From: Niebla homalea
Taxonomy: Eukaryota; Ascomycota; Lecanoromycetes; Lecanorales; Ramalinaceae
Assembly: GCA_019925105.1 (NCBI GenBank)
Contig: JAHGAU010000042.1
Span: 204,145 to 268,144, forward strand
Reading direction: 5' to 3'
DNA length: 64,000 nucleotides
Shown: positions 22,531 through 34,762 of the stretch, piece after piece
Position numbering within the stretch: position 1 is the first letter of the stretch
Layout of the letters: every line of letters begins with the position of its first letter
Translations under genes and position numbers: made by a program
The notes under the pieces: model-generated
What the model was told of the DNA's origin: nothing
Seen by the model: the letters and a program-made list of their open reading frames with translations, nothing else
Databases searched by the model: none

Positions 22531-25295
22531 TCAGTCCTTATTCAACTGCTGCTCAATCGCCTCATCCGTGAACCCCGCCTTCCTGAGCATCTCCGTCATC
22601 TTTACCAATTTGCTTTGCAGCTCCTCAGCCTGCCGGCTTTTCGCTAGCTCCTCCTCCTGCTGCTTCTCCTCCTCAGCCCTTCGCTTCCTTCCCGCTTCCG
22701 CTGCGGCACTTGATTCCGCTTGAGCTTCTCTTTTGGCCGTTCTTTCCGCCTGGGCCAACGCCTTACCGCCACCGCCAACTTTGGCATACCATTCATCATC
22801 TTGGGACCATGCCCCAATTCTCTTCAGCGCGTCGTCAACCCATTCGAGACATTCCTTCCTACCTGCGTTCATGGGGGAATGATCGAAGCATGCCAAAGCC
22901 TTGAGGGTCATGCGAAGGCGTCTCAAACATTCATCGACAAGGAATTTGTAGTCGTCATGGCGGGCCTTGGGATCCAAAGGGGTCTGGTGAGGTGGGCAAT
23001 TACCAGAGGGGCGTAGTGGAGTTCGCAGCGTTGACGGATGCAAAGAACAGTATTGACGTGTAAGGGGATTGGACTGGTGTCGGTGACAGGGACGGGCGGA
23101 GCTGGGTGGGAGGGTATGGAGATGTCTAGTGTTGACTGTGTGGTCGAAAAAGTCTTCGGGGTTGGTGGAGAACCTGGCTTGGCCATATCCTCCTCTGCTA
23201 CGTCTTCCAAAGCTGAGTTCAACTTGTGTTGGGCGATGTGCGACCATTCCGAAGGCACCGGTTGTGGTAGCGGTGGCGGTGGATATTCTGGCGCGCCATA
23301 TTCGATGGGAAGGTCGAAAAAGTGCGCTTCTCGAATGTAGCGAGAATATCGTGTACCCGAGCAATGCATCGTCCCGTTCTTGACCGGAATGAGTTCATCA
23401 TCGCCTGTAATTTCATTCAGGACAAAAACGACTTCATCTGCCCTGCGCGTTTCTCGGGCTTTGCCGCAACGGGTTTTCCAGTGGTGATCTACATCCATCC
23501 AGGATCTAAAGGTGAGGTGACAGCCACCTGGATTCGGGCATACAAAGGGCCATTTACTTTCAGGCACACGCTCAGGAGGTCGCCGTCTTCTCTTATTGGC
23601 ACTCTCAGCTGCACGCTCCAAGGCTGCACCGTAGGAACCTTTCCGAATATTGTTCAAGTACCAATTGCGAAGCTTGTCACAGCGTCAATTGCGTTCATAG
23701 AATGAGAGGGGGGGCCTTACAAAATCGGGATGTGTAGCCTGTTGTTCGCCAAGATACTTCCAGTCAGTGCCAAAATTGTCAATCTGAATGAGGAATTGGC
23801 GCCTGTCCTTAAACTTTGAGTGAATTGGGGCATGGTGCAGATTGCCAGCGTAGCCTGTTGAGCTTACGTGTTCTGGTCGAGGCGTGATCCAAGTGCCGCC
23901 CGTGTAGATTTCGCTCCGATAAACCCAGTCTTCAACAAAATGCCGAGGTTCTTCAGGTAAGATTGGCGCGTCGTCATCACTGTCGCCTGCGAACCCTGTA
24001 ACAGAATCCGTATCCTGATCGTTTCCATTGCCATCATCGTCGTCATGCCCGTCACCAGAGCTATCCGATAACACGGGATCACCCTCCGAAGGATATGACT
24101 TCGGTGGAAGCGCCCAAAGAGCGACCTCCTGGTGATGTTTGCCGACGTGCTTAGCCCATTCACGGCCTTGTCGAAGCCCCTGAGCGCAGAATGGACAATT
24201 ACCCCCATCGCTTTGGGGATGCTTTGTTTGCAAGTGCCAGTGCCAGTGGTGCCAAGAATCATATAGCCTTTTAGGAGTGGGACAATCCTTCACATGACAT
24301 AGGTAGGGAGTGAGATCATTGAATATATGCTTGATCCAAGCTTTGGCTGTACGAGCGGTAATGACGTAGAAACAGTACGGGCACTCGAATTCTTCGCCAG
24401 TCACAGAAGCAAGCGGACGTTTGGGCATGCCGCGGTGTGTACCATCAATAAAGGACGTAGCAAAAGACGTTTCTGAAAAGGCAGGGGGAGCTGCAGGGGT
24501 TATCTCCTCGTGAAGATGACCACTGCTCGAGATTGCACTTCCGTCAGACTTGTCGTCTTCATCCTCAAACTCAGAGCTTTGTGCGGAAAGGTCCAAGCCT
24601 TTACTAATCTTGAGGGAGCGACGACGACGGTAGTTCAGATAGTTCTGTCTTTGAACAACAGCAAACCCAAGCCGCTCCCAAAAGAACTCTTGGGCTCTCG
24701 GGAACTTGACGCGCGCTCGGGAAAGCCAAAGCTGCAATTGATCCGAGGCTTTTTCTATGTCGCCATGACGCAGAAAATCTCGTCTGGGTGGTTGACGAAG
24801 GAGCATAGACATCTGGAAAAGATCGCGGATTGCATCCGTAACAAGTCGATACAGTTGCAGCGATTCCGATTCTTCAGCCTCAACACTGTCACTTTGCTCT
24901 TCTTTGTCTAAGCCGTCAGCAAGAGCGCTCTCGGTCCTTGTGCCTTCTTCCTCCACCTTCTGTGCCGGTCCTGCTTCCGTGGATTCTTTTGGGAGGGAAT
25001 CGCCCGAGCGCATAACCTCAGATACGTCTTCAAGTAGGTTCTGCAGTGTATTGAGGAGCTCAACGACGAGCTTCTGGCTAGTGGAATCATCCCGAAGGCG
25101 GTAGTCTAGAGATGAGCTGCCAGCCTTTTGTGCGCTATTATTCGCGGCCCAAGTTCGCAACCGTCCAAGTTGATCTTCCCACACTATTGGAGAAACCTCT
25201 TTACGATCACGTACGGTTGACCGGTCTGCTTCCTTGATCGCCGCCTGAAAGGCATTGATACAAGCTTTGAGAGCCCGTGATACAGATATTGGCAT
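22531..25295 (-). CDS. C2H2 zinc-finger protein with long C-terminal extension, module copy 2
   Basis: Exon 1 is 23721-25295, starting at ATG 25295. It has the shared N-terminal block (VWEDQLGRLRTWAANN; SSLDYRLRDD), a basic helix and the finger region from FECPYCFYVI to HVGKHHQEVALWALPP. A GTAAGG donor then joins to 23672, reading HPDF-LRNWYLNNIRKGSYG. Exon 2 (23004-23672) has another finger-like unit (FVCPNPGGCHLTF..HHWKTRC) and a proline-rich linker. The frame must change near 22990. A 38-base GTAATT..AAG intron (22966-23003) restores it and leads to exon 3 (22531-22965), with a Cys-free helical domain, a Lys/Glu/Ala coiled coil and the end motif MLRKAGFTDEAIEQQL. The joined protein would be about 892 aa. 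The 38-base intron is unusually short, so a true frameshift or two separate genes remain possible. Confidence 0.7.
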
Positions 25296-25756
25296 GACGG
25301 GATAGCAAAGCGTATTGCAGGATACTTGACTGAACTCGAATCAGCTTTCGTCAGCTTTCCTGCCACAGTGGAAGCATCGACCTTTGACGTCCGCAGGCAG
25401 TATATCAAGATTTCTGGAAAAGTTTTCGCCAGTGTCTCCCCACGTCTTCGCAATTTGCGCCGGCTCGGGCACCTTGGGCGCGCCATAAATCCGCAAATTT
25501 CTTCCGAATGTGGAGGGCGAGTTCCGGCTTTAGTATCGTACTTGCATAAGTGTAAATGACAGGACCAATGAAGATCATCACGGAAGCGCGCAGGTTCTCG
25601 GAGCGAAATCAGAGCGAGAATAGCCCTGAGTGCGGGCAGGACTTGTGCTGACCACCCTCCTTTTTCGTTTGCGTGGTTATGGAAGAAGTCACAACTCACC
25701 GTTTACAACTTCCACCAGATGTAGACTCCATGAAAGTTCACTGAATCTTATCCAAA
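25296..25756. promoter_or_regulatory. shared divergent promoter region of module copy 2
   Basis: About 460 bases separate two divergently transcribed genes (zinc finger to the left, DUF7580 to the right), so one region must drive both. No specific site is claimed. Confidence 0.5.
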
Positions 25757-27487
25757 ATGGCCACTGGATTCGAGGTAGCCGGTGTGATACTAGCAGTACT
25801 CCCAATTGTGATTGATAGCATGAGTCGCGGAATCCAACAAAGCGACAACATTGCGACAGTACTTAGACCAAGAAAGTTTCTGCGAGAGCTGGTCCAGTGG
25901 GAGGGTAAGCTCAAACGCTCGAAGGCGAATTTCGAACTGACGGTCATGTATCTGTTGCTGGAGTCTCATATTGCGTCGAATGAGAAAGAAGTGCGCTACA
26001 TGATGGATGCTCCACAGAAGATTGACTGGCGAAATCCAAAACATGACAGGGCTCTGCGGATGCTCCTGGATCGTTCATACGATGCGTACATTGACTCATT
26101 GGAAGCATTACATAAAGCCATTACATCAGTAGAGACAGAGCTTGGGAATATTAGGTTCGAAAACACAGGAAAGAGTGTTGGTACCGTCCGTCCACCAAAA
26201 TGCCGGTAGAAGCTAATCTTGGAATAGCGTGAGATATTGAAGCGACTAATAGCCATGTTCAAGAAGCCGTCTTTAGAAAAAAAGCTGGGTCAAATCGAGG
26301 CGATCACGACTGCCTTGACCAACCTGAGACTCGGGGGCGATTTCCTTGAGAGACGCCGCCCAAAGTCATGGCGATTGTCTCACCGCCCCGCTGCCGATTT
26401 CCGTGCAATGAGACGGCAATATACGGGCCTGTACAGCTTCCTGAAACGAAGCAGATATTGGCATTGCGCCTGTCAGAGCACCCACGCTGCTACTATCCGT
26501 CTAGAAAATAGACCAGCTTCCTCGATGCAAGGCAGGCTTAGCCTTGTAGAAGTACCACCACAGTACAAGTTTCACTTGCTTCTAGCTTGTTATGTTCCAG
26601 AACCTGGCAATGGATTGCTGGCTGTCTGGGAAGAGCTCGAGGTTGTACCAATCGGCTTTTCTGAATCGGCGACCTCAATCCAGGAAACGTACACCGAAAG
26701 ACGTGAAAGGTTGAATCTCCAGGCTCCAACCGTGGACGATGGTAACGAGATCATTGATTTTTGTGCAACCGCTTTCGACTCGACACGTTTGAGCACCGAA
26801 CGCAGCCTGGGGTATCTGAAGGACGATCGGCTAAAGCATTGTCACCAGACGCTGCATCGAACTCGCGCCAGGACGTCTTCGTACGCTGTGTCTTTAGATT
26901 CCCTCATCAAGAGGAATGCCGAAGCAACAAGGCCTCAGGATGAATTGCTGCGTCGGTACAGGCTTTTCCTTGCTGTAGTCCTTGCTTCAAACGTTATCCA
27001 GCTTGGTGATACGCAGTGGATGCGAACCTTTTGGACTAGTGCAGACATCATGGTTCCTCAGCAAGCAGACTCACGGCTAGAAGATCTCAGACCCAACGAG
27101 ACATATCCTTATCTGTCGTGGGAATTGACCTCGCCTCCATCTCAAACCGACGATACTTTCAACATGTTCAAAGAATCTTGTCGCTCCAGAGTCGTCTTTG
27201 CGCTTGGGCTGACACTCGTTGAACTTTGTCTTGGATGGCGATTAGCCGAATTATGGAGAGAGGAAGACACAAGACCAACTCTTTTAGAGACTAAGCGTGC
27301 TACAGCAATGCGTCTTCTTGACCGTATATATCTCACGGAGGGAAAGGAGTACAGATACATTGTGCAAAAATGTGTGATGCTCGAATTTCGGATCGAGAAT
27401 TGGGTTATGGACGATGAGGAATTCCAAAAAGACATGTTTTTCAATGTCGTTGAACCGTTAGAAGACATTCTGGCCAGACTTCCTTGA
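25757..27487 (+). CDS. DUF7580 protein with HeLo/SesA-like N-terminus, module copy 2 (intact)
   Basis: Exons 25757-26176 and 26228-27487 (donor GTTGGT, 51-base intron) join in frame to about 559 aa. The N-terminus FEVAGVILAVLPIVIDSM resembles the first helix of HeLo-like/SesA death-fold proteins. A helical region follows, then ERRRPKSWRLSHRPAADFRAMR, then a Cys/His segment HCACQSTHAATIRLENRP. Residues near the C-terminus, RVVFALGLTLVELCLGWRL, are the motif that in DUF7580 proteins resembles the end of a degenerate kinase fold. The length suits the family. In other fungi such proteins are tied by domain architecture to NLR-like and prion-signalling incompatibility systems; a defence role here is inference. 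It is divergent to the C2H2 gene and paralogous to the pseudogene at 20956. Confidence 0.82.
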
Positions 27488-27920
27488 TCAGGAAGGAATT
27501 ATACAGTGAAGACACAACATTGCTGATCAGAACCTCTAGCATGTCTCAGCACCATGATAGGTGCCTTTTTTCAGATTGTAAATTATAGCTCATATAAACT
27601 TGAAAAATCCACATGAAAAGTACGAGTGAATATCATTGGTGGTGAATTGCAAGATCTTGGATGGTGTGGCGGTGCAAACCGTAATTAAAACAATTCTGGT
27701 GCCTGCTGTGGCGTTACCAGGTGGAGTATAAAATACGCTGGGCGGGCACGTCATCCTCCTGGAGTTGCCAGGTTCACGATTCTATTGTAATGCGAGGCAC
27801 TGGTTGTTCGCGCGAGTCTTGTCAAAGGCCTGATGTGACGTGACGATGTTCAATTGATCCAGGCCCAGTATATGTCCCGGTCCTCGCTGTTGCAACTGAT
27901 CCTTTCATTTGTCGACCATC
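27488..27920. other. intergenic, upstream of myosin I
   Basis: No gene. A TATAAAAT element lies at about 27727-27734, roughly 190 bases before the likely myosin start codon; whether it is functional is unknown. Confidence 0.45.
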
Positions 27921-30900
27921 ATGGTCAGTGCTCACGGCGAATCCCCTGTTCCTGCGATTCCGAGCCTGACGTGTTCCAGGGCATCACAAAACGTGCCGGT
28001 AGAAAGAAGGAGGCCGATCCAGAAGCCTGGTCTCCACTCGCCCATCGGCCTGGTGCCCAAGGGAGGAATGAGAAGAAGCAGGCTGGCGTCTCCGACCTTA
28101 CCCTGATATCCAAGATCACAAATGAAGCCATCAACGACAATCTGCGCTTGCGCTTCGAGAACAGACAGATTTATGTAGGTGGTCGCTTGTCCGATGATGG
28201 CAGCACGGACATTGAGAATTGATGGGTTGGTCAGACATACATCGGCGGTGTCTTGGTCTCGGTGAACCCTTTCCAAGACCGTGAGTGACCTACGCATCGG
28301 TAGCGAGGCTACCTATACTGAAATGTGATAGTCGGTATATACACAGACGAGGTCAAGAGCCAATATGTCCACAAATTTCGGCTCGACAATCCCCCTCATG
28401 TTTTCGCAATCGCCGAGTCTGCCTATTACCACATGCAGAGCTACTCTGACAACCAGTGCGTCATCATTTCTGGAGAGTCTGGAGCTGGGAAGACGGAAGC
28501 TGCTAAGAGATTCATGGAATTCATTGCGCAGCGGTCCGGAGCCTCGACAGACTCGGACGCCATAAAACAGAAGATTCTGGCCACCAACCCATTACTAGAA
28601 TCGTTTGGGAATGCGAAGACACTGAGGAATAACAATTCTTCTCGCTTCGGCAAATACCTTGATCTTCAATTCACCGAGATTGTGGCAAGAACAGAGGTGG
28701 AGGTTCGGAAGCTTGAGCCCGTCGGTGCTCACATCACCAACTATCTTCTCGAGAAGTCACGAGTTGTTGGTCAAACGAAGAGTGAAAGAAACTTCCATAT
28801 CTTTTACCAATTCACCAAAGCCGCTTCAGCAGAATACAGAGGTTGGACGCTTGCTCGCCGTAGGTACACTTTCGCTGATCAAGGTTACAGATGCATTCGC
28901 TCTGCAAGGTCCCGAAAGCTATGATTATCTCCGGGTCTCGAACTGCCTTGACGTCCCAGGAATTAATGACGCTGCAGATCTCCAGGATACCATGAATGCG
29001 ATGGACATCATCAAGGTTGACAAGAAAGAGAAGGATAATATCTTCAAGATGCTGGCCACGATTCTCTGGATCGGTAACATATCTTTCGCAGAGGATGACA
29101 GCGGAAACGCTTACATTGCCGAGACTGTGACTTCTGATCATGTCGCAAACCTACTCAATGTGAAGGGTGAGCATGTTGCCAAGGCCTTGACTTTGAGGAT
29201 TGTCGAGACCAGTAGGGGCGGGCGGAGAGGCTCTGTGTATGAAGTTCCCCTGAACATTGCCCAGGCCACGGCTGTGAGAGATGCGCTGGCCAAAGCCATT
29301 TATTTCAATCTTTTTGATTGGATTGTGGCAAAGCTGAATGTATCGCTTCAAGCCCGGTCTTCCGTCGATAATACAATCGGCATCCTTGACATCTACGGCT
29401 TTGAGATTTTTGAGCGCAACAGCTTCGAGCAGCTATGCATCAACTACGTGAACGAAAAGCTGCAGCAAATCTTCATCCAGCTCACATTGCGTTCGGAGCA
29501 GGAAGAATACGCTAGAGAGCAAATCCAATGGACTCCCATCAAGTATTTCGATAACAAGGTTGTATGCCAGCTCATCGAAGACAAGCGTCCGCCAGGAGTC
29601 TTTGCCGCTCTGAATGATGCTTGTGCCACTGCCCACGCTGATCCGGGGGCTGCTGATGGGACCTTTGTCCAAAGACTCAACATTCTTTCTTCGAACCCAA
29701 ATTTCCAGCCAAGGCAAGGCCAATTCGTAATCAAACATTACGCCGGCGAGGTCAACTATGCTGTGGAGGGCATGACGGACAAAAACAAAGATCAACTGCT
29801 CAAGGACATACTCAATCTCATGGCGGAAAGCAGCAATCCTTTCGTAAAGGCGCTCTTCCCCCAAGAAGTCAATCAAGATGACAAGCGTCGGCCGCCCACA
29901 GCTGGGGACAAGATCAGAGCTTCAGCAAACGAACTTGTTGTAACTCTGATGCAAGCAAAGCCCTCCTACATACGCACTATAAAGCCCAATGACAACAAGT
30001 CACCTGCAGAGTACAACAACGCAAACGTCTTGCATCAGGTGAAATACCTTGGCCTTCAGGAGAATGTGCGTATACGACGAGCCGGATTTGCTTATCGAGA
30101 AACATACGAGAGATTTTTCGATCGCTTCAAAGAACTTTCACGCAACATCACCTACGGCAAGACCATCAGATCTGACTGGATAGAACATTTTGGTGATGAC
30201 AGAAAGATTGCTTCCCGGACCATCCTAAGAGATTGTGGCATCTCCAGAACTGAGTTTCAGATGGGGACGTCCATGGTCTTCATCAAGAGCCCAGAAACCA
30301 TAGATAGGCTGGAAAAAATGAGAGACGACTTTGAAACCCGGATGGCGCGGAAAATTGCCAGGGTTGTATATAATTTCATGCTCTATCGGACTGAAGCCAC
30401 AACGAGGCTTCAGCGATTTTATCGAAGAACCCACGGAGGCGATGACTCCCAGAAGTTGCGCGATTACGGCCATGAAGTCCTGCAAAGTCGAAAAGAGCGT
30501 CGACGTTTTAGCTTGCTGGGCTATAGGAGGTTTTTGGGCGATTATCTGCTGGTCCAGAATGGCCAAGGTTTGGGCGGATCGTTGCGCAGGGTCATCAATC
30601 CAAGTGGTGAGTTGGAATGTTTAGTCTGTGCTGTTTTCTCATTGTTCTGCAGGCCATGAAAGCGTTTCCTACTCGAGCGAGTGCAGTCTGTTGGTGACAA
30701 AATTTGGTCGCTCCAGCAAGCCGGAGAAACGATTCTTAGTCATGGTAAGCCAGCAGGTCGTACAAGAGTGAATGCCACTGACACGTGATCAAGACTACAA
30801 AAGCGGTCTATTTGATTGGAACTGCAGAGGTGAATAAGCAGCCCACTCTCCTGGTCGAGAGATCAATACCTCTGGGCGCCATCAAGTTCGTCAGCACTTC

Positions 30901-32171
30901 CAGCCTCAAAGACGATTGGTTCGCAATTGGTGTAGGTTCTCCTAAAGAGCCAGACCCTTTGATCAACACAATTTTCAAGACAGAAGTCATTACGCGACTC
31001 AAAGGAGCCATGCCTGGCGGAGGTCTTGACGTCAGGATCAGTGAATCGTGGGTTCTGCTGCCCGCAATGACGCCTACCGAGCTGATGTTTCGTAGCATTG
31101 AATTCAACAAGAAGCCGGGCAAATTGACTTATGTCAAGGCGATCAAAGACCCCAGTGTCCCGCGAGACGATTTCTACAAAAGCGGAACCATTCACGTCGG
31201 TGCAGGGGAGCCAGGCTCGTCTCGGTCAAGGCGCACCCCCAAAGGGAAGAGCGGGCGTGCCAGGCCGATCACGCAAGGTCGTCTAATTCCAAAACCAAAA
31301 AACAAGGATGGGTCCGAGAAGACGCCACAGCGCACAGCGCCTACACAATCCCGTCCAATTCCGTCCCGCCCAATCGCCAAACAGCCAGCTGCACCATCAA
31401 GACACCAGACACAAGCTAACGGTGTAGACCAGCAGGCTATCAAGCAATCAGATGCTGCAGTCAATGGGTATGGCCAAAAGCAGAAAAGACCAGTGCCATC
31501 ACCCGTAGCTGTCGCTTCACGTCCATCGGCTCCTCCGGCTCCACCACCAAGCAAGCTGTCATACAAAGCGATCTATGACTTCAGACCATCAGGTGCAGCT
31601 GGAGAAATTGAAGGGGGCGTGGATGCGGGCGAGACCTTGGAGGTTTTGAGTGAGCAGGTGATCAACGGTAACTTGATTCCTGCCCATTCTGAAAGCACGC
31701 TTTTACTGATCCGCCATCCTAGGGGGGTGGCTACAAGTCCGCAAGGCTAATGGCACTACCGGTTTCGCTCCAGCTGCGTATCTTGAGAAACAGGCGTACA
31801 ACCCTCCTCCGCCGCCTCCACCGCCTCCCGTAGCAGTCACCCGACCAACACCACGTCCTCCTTCCGCACATCAAAATGGCGCCAATGGGTTGAATGGCTC
31901 CGGGAACAACCCAATGGTCAAAGCCAGACCTACGCCTCCAGCTCCTCCAAAACGACCAGGCGCTGGCGGCAGAAAACCACCACCGCCCCCAACGCCTCGA
32001 GATAGTGCCGTGAGTCTAAGCACAAGTAATGGGGGTAGCGGCAGAAGTACCCCAGATAGTAGCGTTGATGGGAGCAGCAAAGCCCCAAGCCTCGCCATGG
32101 GGCTCGCAGAGCAATTGAAGAGGAGGCAGAAAGCTACGCAGGGTAAAGACGAAGGCGATGACGATTGGTAG
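27921..32171 (+). CDS. class I myosin, divergent, with SH3 and acidic tail
   Basis: Eight exons fit: 27921-27923, 27980-28174, 28235-28280, 28332-28841, 28891-30606, 30653-30744, 30794-31667 and 31723-32171, giving about 1294 aa. It is an actin motor for endocytosis and polarised growth. The P-loop GESGAGKT is at 129-136, switch I is [17 protein letters not shown], switch II is DIYGFEIFE, and the TEDS-site serine is Ser366 in [11 protein letters not shown]. After the motor comes a neck with degenerate IQ motifs ([15 protein letters not shown]), a TH1 lipid-binding tail, a proline-rich linker, an SH3 domain (about 1108-1170), polyproline and a C-terminal KDEGDDDW acidic Arp2/3-activating motif. 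A 10-12 residue insertion precedes EPVGAHITN. Ascomycete MyoA is usually very conserved; the altered neck and N-terminus suggest a second, faster-evolving paralogue. The first exon would hold only the ATG. Confidence 0.9.
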
Positions 32172-32554
32172 GCGTGATGCAACGTTTGAATGATTTTCTG
32201 CTTTTCCGCTATTGCGTCGTAAAGAATTGTAGATGGTGGTTCGCAACGTTATCAACATACATTGTATTTGTGTTCCAACGCAGGAATAAAGATAGAGAGG
32301 CCACACAAAGGTTCTTTGGCAAATTGTTTGAATACAGTAACGTTAACTCGATTATGAATACTGCTTGGCCAATTAGTTCGTTGACCTGTCTTCCTGCGCC
32401 ACAATCGTTTCCGGTGTACACCGGCACAAGGGTTCCATTGTATTGTTTTCCTGCAACACAGCTCTTTCTTCGATGCATTCACACTTTGCATCTCACTCGA
32501 TCTTGATCTTCTCCTCCACCCCACGACCATCAACACCGACGCCTCACCATCGCA
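32172..32554. other. intergenic
   Basis: Myosin 3' flank and promoter of the next gene. No feature is recognised. Confidence 0.45.
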
Positions 32555-33909
32555 ATGCCCCCGCAAGTATTCTATGCGCGTTCCAAAGCAAGTAACAATA
32601 TCTCCTCCGATCGTAGCGATGTGGCTACCGAGGCCAGCCTCGAGTGGCGTGAACCCAGCGATATCCCGCCAGACGAATTTCCCGACCTGAAATGTGGCCT
32701 GGTGCATCTCTGCCTCGGAGGCATCACCAACATCATTACACACATTCAAGCCCACATTGCCAGCACCCAACTTTCCCCACTGCCCACCTACACCAGTCCT
32801 TCGGTACGCGCCTGGGCGCGTGAATATGCTTGCCTAAAGCAATGGGCTGGGCTCGCCTTGCTTGCCGATCGCGATGACTATAAGGATCGATTGTTTGATA
32901 CATTCCTGGACAATCAGGCCACTTCTGAGAAGCGGGAGAATGTGAGGGAGGTGGTTGTTGGATTATTGGAGGGGATTATGAATGCAAGTCCACTCATCCA
33001 CGGAGCTGGGTTTCGTCTGTTGCATCACCCACAGACCTGGGTTTTGTGCGTTTCACTCGTGTAAAGCTGATGTTTGTGTGCTTCCAGAAACTCGAAGCCA
33101 CGCTTGAGGAGATGAAGCAAGCTGTTCCGATCCCCAAGATTGTTGTGTCGAAGCCAGGCGAAGCTACACCAACGCCGGCACTCGAGCCCCCTGTTGTTGC
33201 CCCCGCGGCACCTTCTCCCCCAAGACCAGACACGTCCTACGAAAACCAATCTTGGATGGTCGATCAACTGCCCCAATACCTAACCGCTCAAATCGCCTCT
33301 CCCTCATGGTCCAACCCGTCCCTCTCCGCCACCGCCCGCATCCACCACGACATCACCCTCCTCTATGCCCTCACCAAATCCTTGCGGCTGACACCCCGCT
33401 GCCCCGATGCGGAGCCACCCCGCGACGCGCAGGGAAATGTGATATACTGTCTCCCCGTCCGCGTCCTCTCCAAGGATGAGGAACAGTATTTCGAAGATTG
33501 GAAGGAAATGCTGGGGTGGGAAGCGGAGGCAGGACAGGAAGCGCTACCGGAGCTCGTGGTGCCGGATAAAGAGGAAGGCCAGTTGAAGAAGACGAGCCAC
33601 CCACCAAAGGACTATGTCAAGTGGAGTTGGTTCCATGGTGATGGCTCAGTGATGCCGCCGGTGGTGAGGAAGTGGCAGAAGGTGGTGGATGGGGACACGG
33701 GAAAGAGGAGAGGGAAGGGGAAAAAGAAAAGGTCTGTCTGGGAGCGGGCTGGATGGGGTGCTGGTGCGGGAGCCGGGGGAAAGAGCAGCAAAGGGGAGCG
33801 GACAGCGCAAGATAAGGATGATGATTCGAAGACAGTGATAGCGGAAGATGAAGATGATGATTCGAAGACAATGAGTTCGGATGATGACTCGAGCACGGTC
33901 AGGGGGTAA
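32555..33909 (+). CDS. hypothetical protein, two exons
   Basis: I do not recognise this protein. Exon 1 opens at ATG 32555 and encodes a helical region (LKCGLVHLCLGGITNIITHI; WAREYACLKQWAGLALLADRDD). Exon 2 (33088-33909) begins KLEATLEEMKQAVPIPK and runs through a Pro/Ala linker, a segment with ARIHHDITLLYALTKSLRLT and a WKEMLGWE segment. It ends with a Lys/Arg tract and an acidic Asp/Ser tail made of two DDDSKT-like repeats. The intron is ambiguous: the in-phase donor GTTTTG at 33041 gives a 47-base intron and about 435 aa, while the stronger-looking donor at 32988 is out of phase. There are no membrane spans and no signal peptide. The codon pattern and length support a real gene. Confidence 0.65.
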
Positions 33910-34762
33910 GGGACCGAGCATTGATAATTGGGGGAGGCGGGTAGATTGTTGGAGAGGATGCGATGGAAGATCATGGAAAAAGATTTGGGAGTCTTGCGAT
34001 TGTGCAGTATGTTTACTGTCTGCCTGAGCTTGCGAGATCATGCGCGAAAGGGACACATCATCTTTCTGAATTACATCACCGACTACGGCACATCCCAACC
34101 TATGGTTTCCTACGATTAGCAACTATAGAACTTGGAGCACTTAAAACGCGAAAGCCCGTTGGAATTGGGTTACCGAGATGCATGAGAGAGTTATCTTTGA
34201 GTGGGGCTGCGATGGGTCAGCAAAATCAATCAAAAGCTGATAACCTTTCCCAGACACCAGCCTAACAGAGGTCGCGAGCGTTCGCTGTCGATTTGCAATT
34301 GAATATTTGGGAGCTGCTGACTGGTGCGAAGGTATTCTGTGACCTCAGAATTGCTCTTATTCGAATGACGGTGCTTTCACCATCGCCCGGTTTAGGGGAT
34401 AAGGTCTCTTTGAGAGTGAAGCATACGTCCTATGGCCACCACCGTTATGAGGGGCCCGACAAGGTAGCCGCATGAAGAATGCATCAAAGCACCGGGACAA
34501 TAGAAGTTGTGTCGTCTTTGTGTTACTTGACAATGCGCTCAGGGGATGTTTTGTGACTCGAATCTAAGTTTCGAATGATGGTTTTCCTGCTCGACCAGTA
34601 CTCTTCTTTCCAAAAACATTCTGTGGCTCATTACATACGCGAGCACCATCTGCAGTCTAGATAAAGTGTTGCTGCACTCGAACATCTGGAGAATTTGCTT
34701 ACTTATTACTTCAGAACCCCACACATATTCCATATTCAGCCGCAGCGAGCCAAATACGCGAT
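33910..34762. other. intergenic
   Basis: No convincing gene. It contains the 5' flank of the first member of the tandem family that follows. Confidence 0.45.

Noticed and set aside
33612..34122. Minus-strand Ser/Pro-rich ORFs of 84-158 aa
   Set aside because: Antisense shadow of the Lys/Asp-rich tail of the hypothetical gene at 32555-33909.
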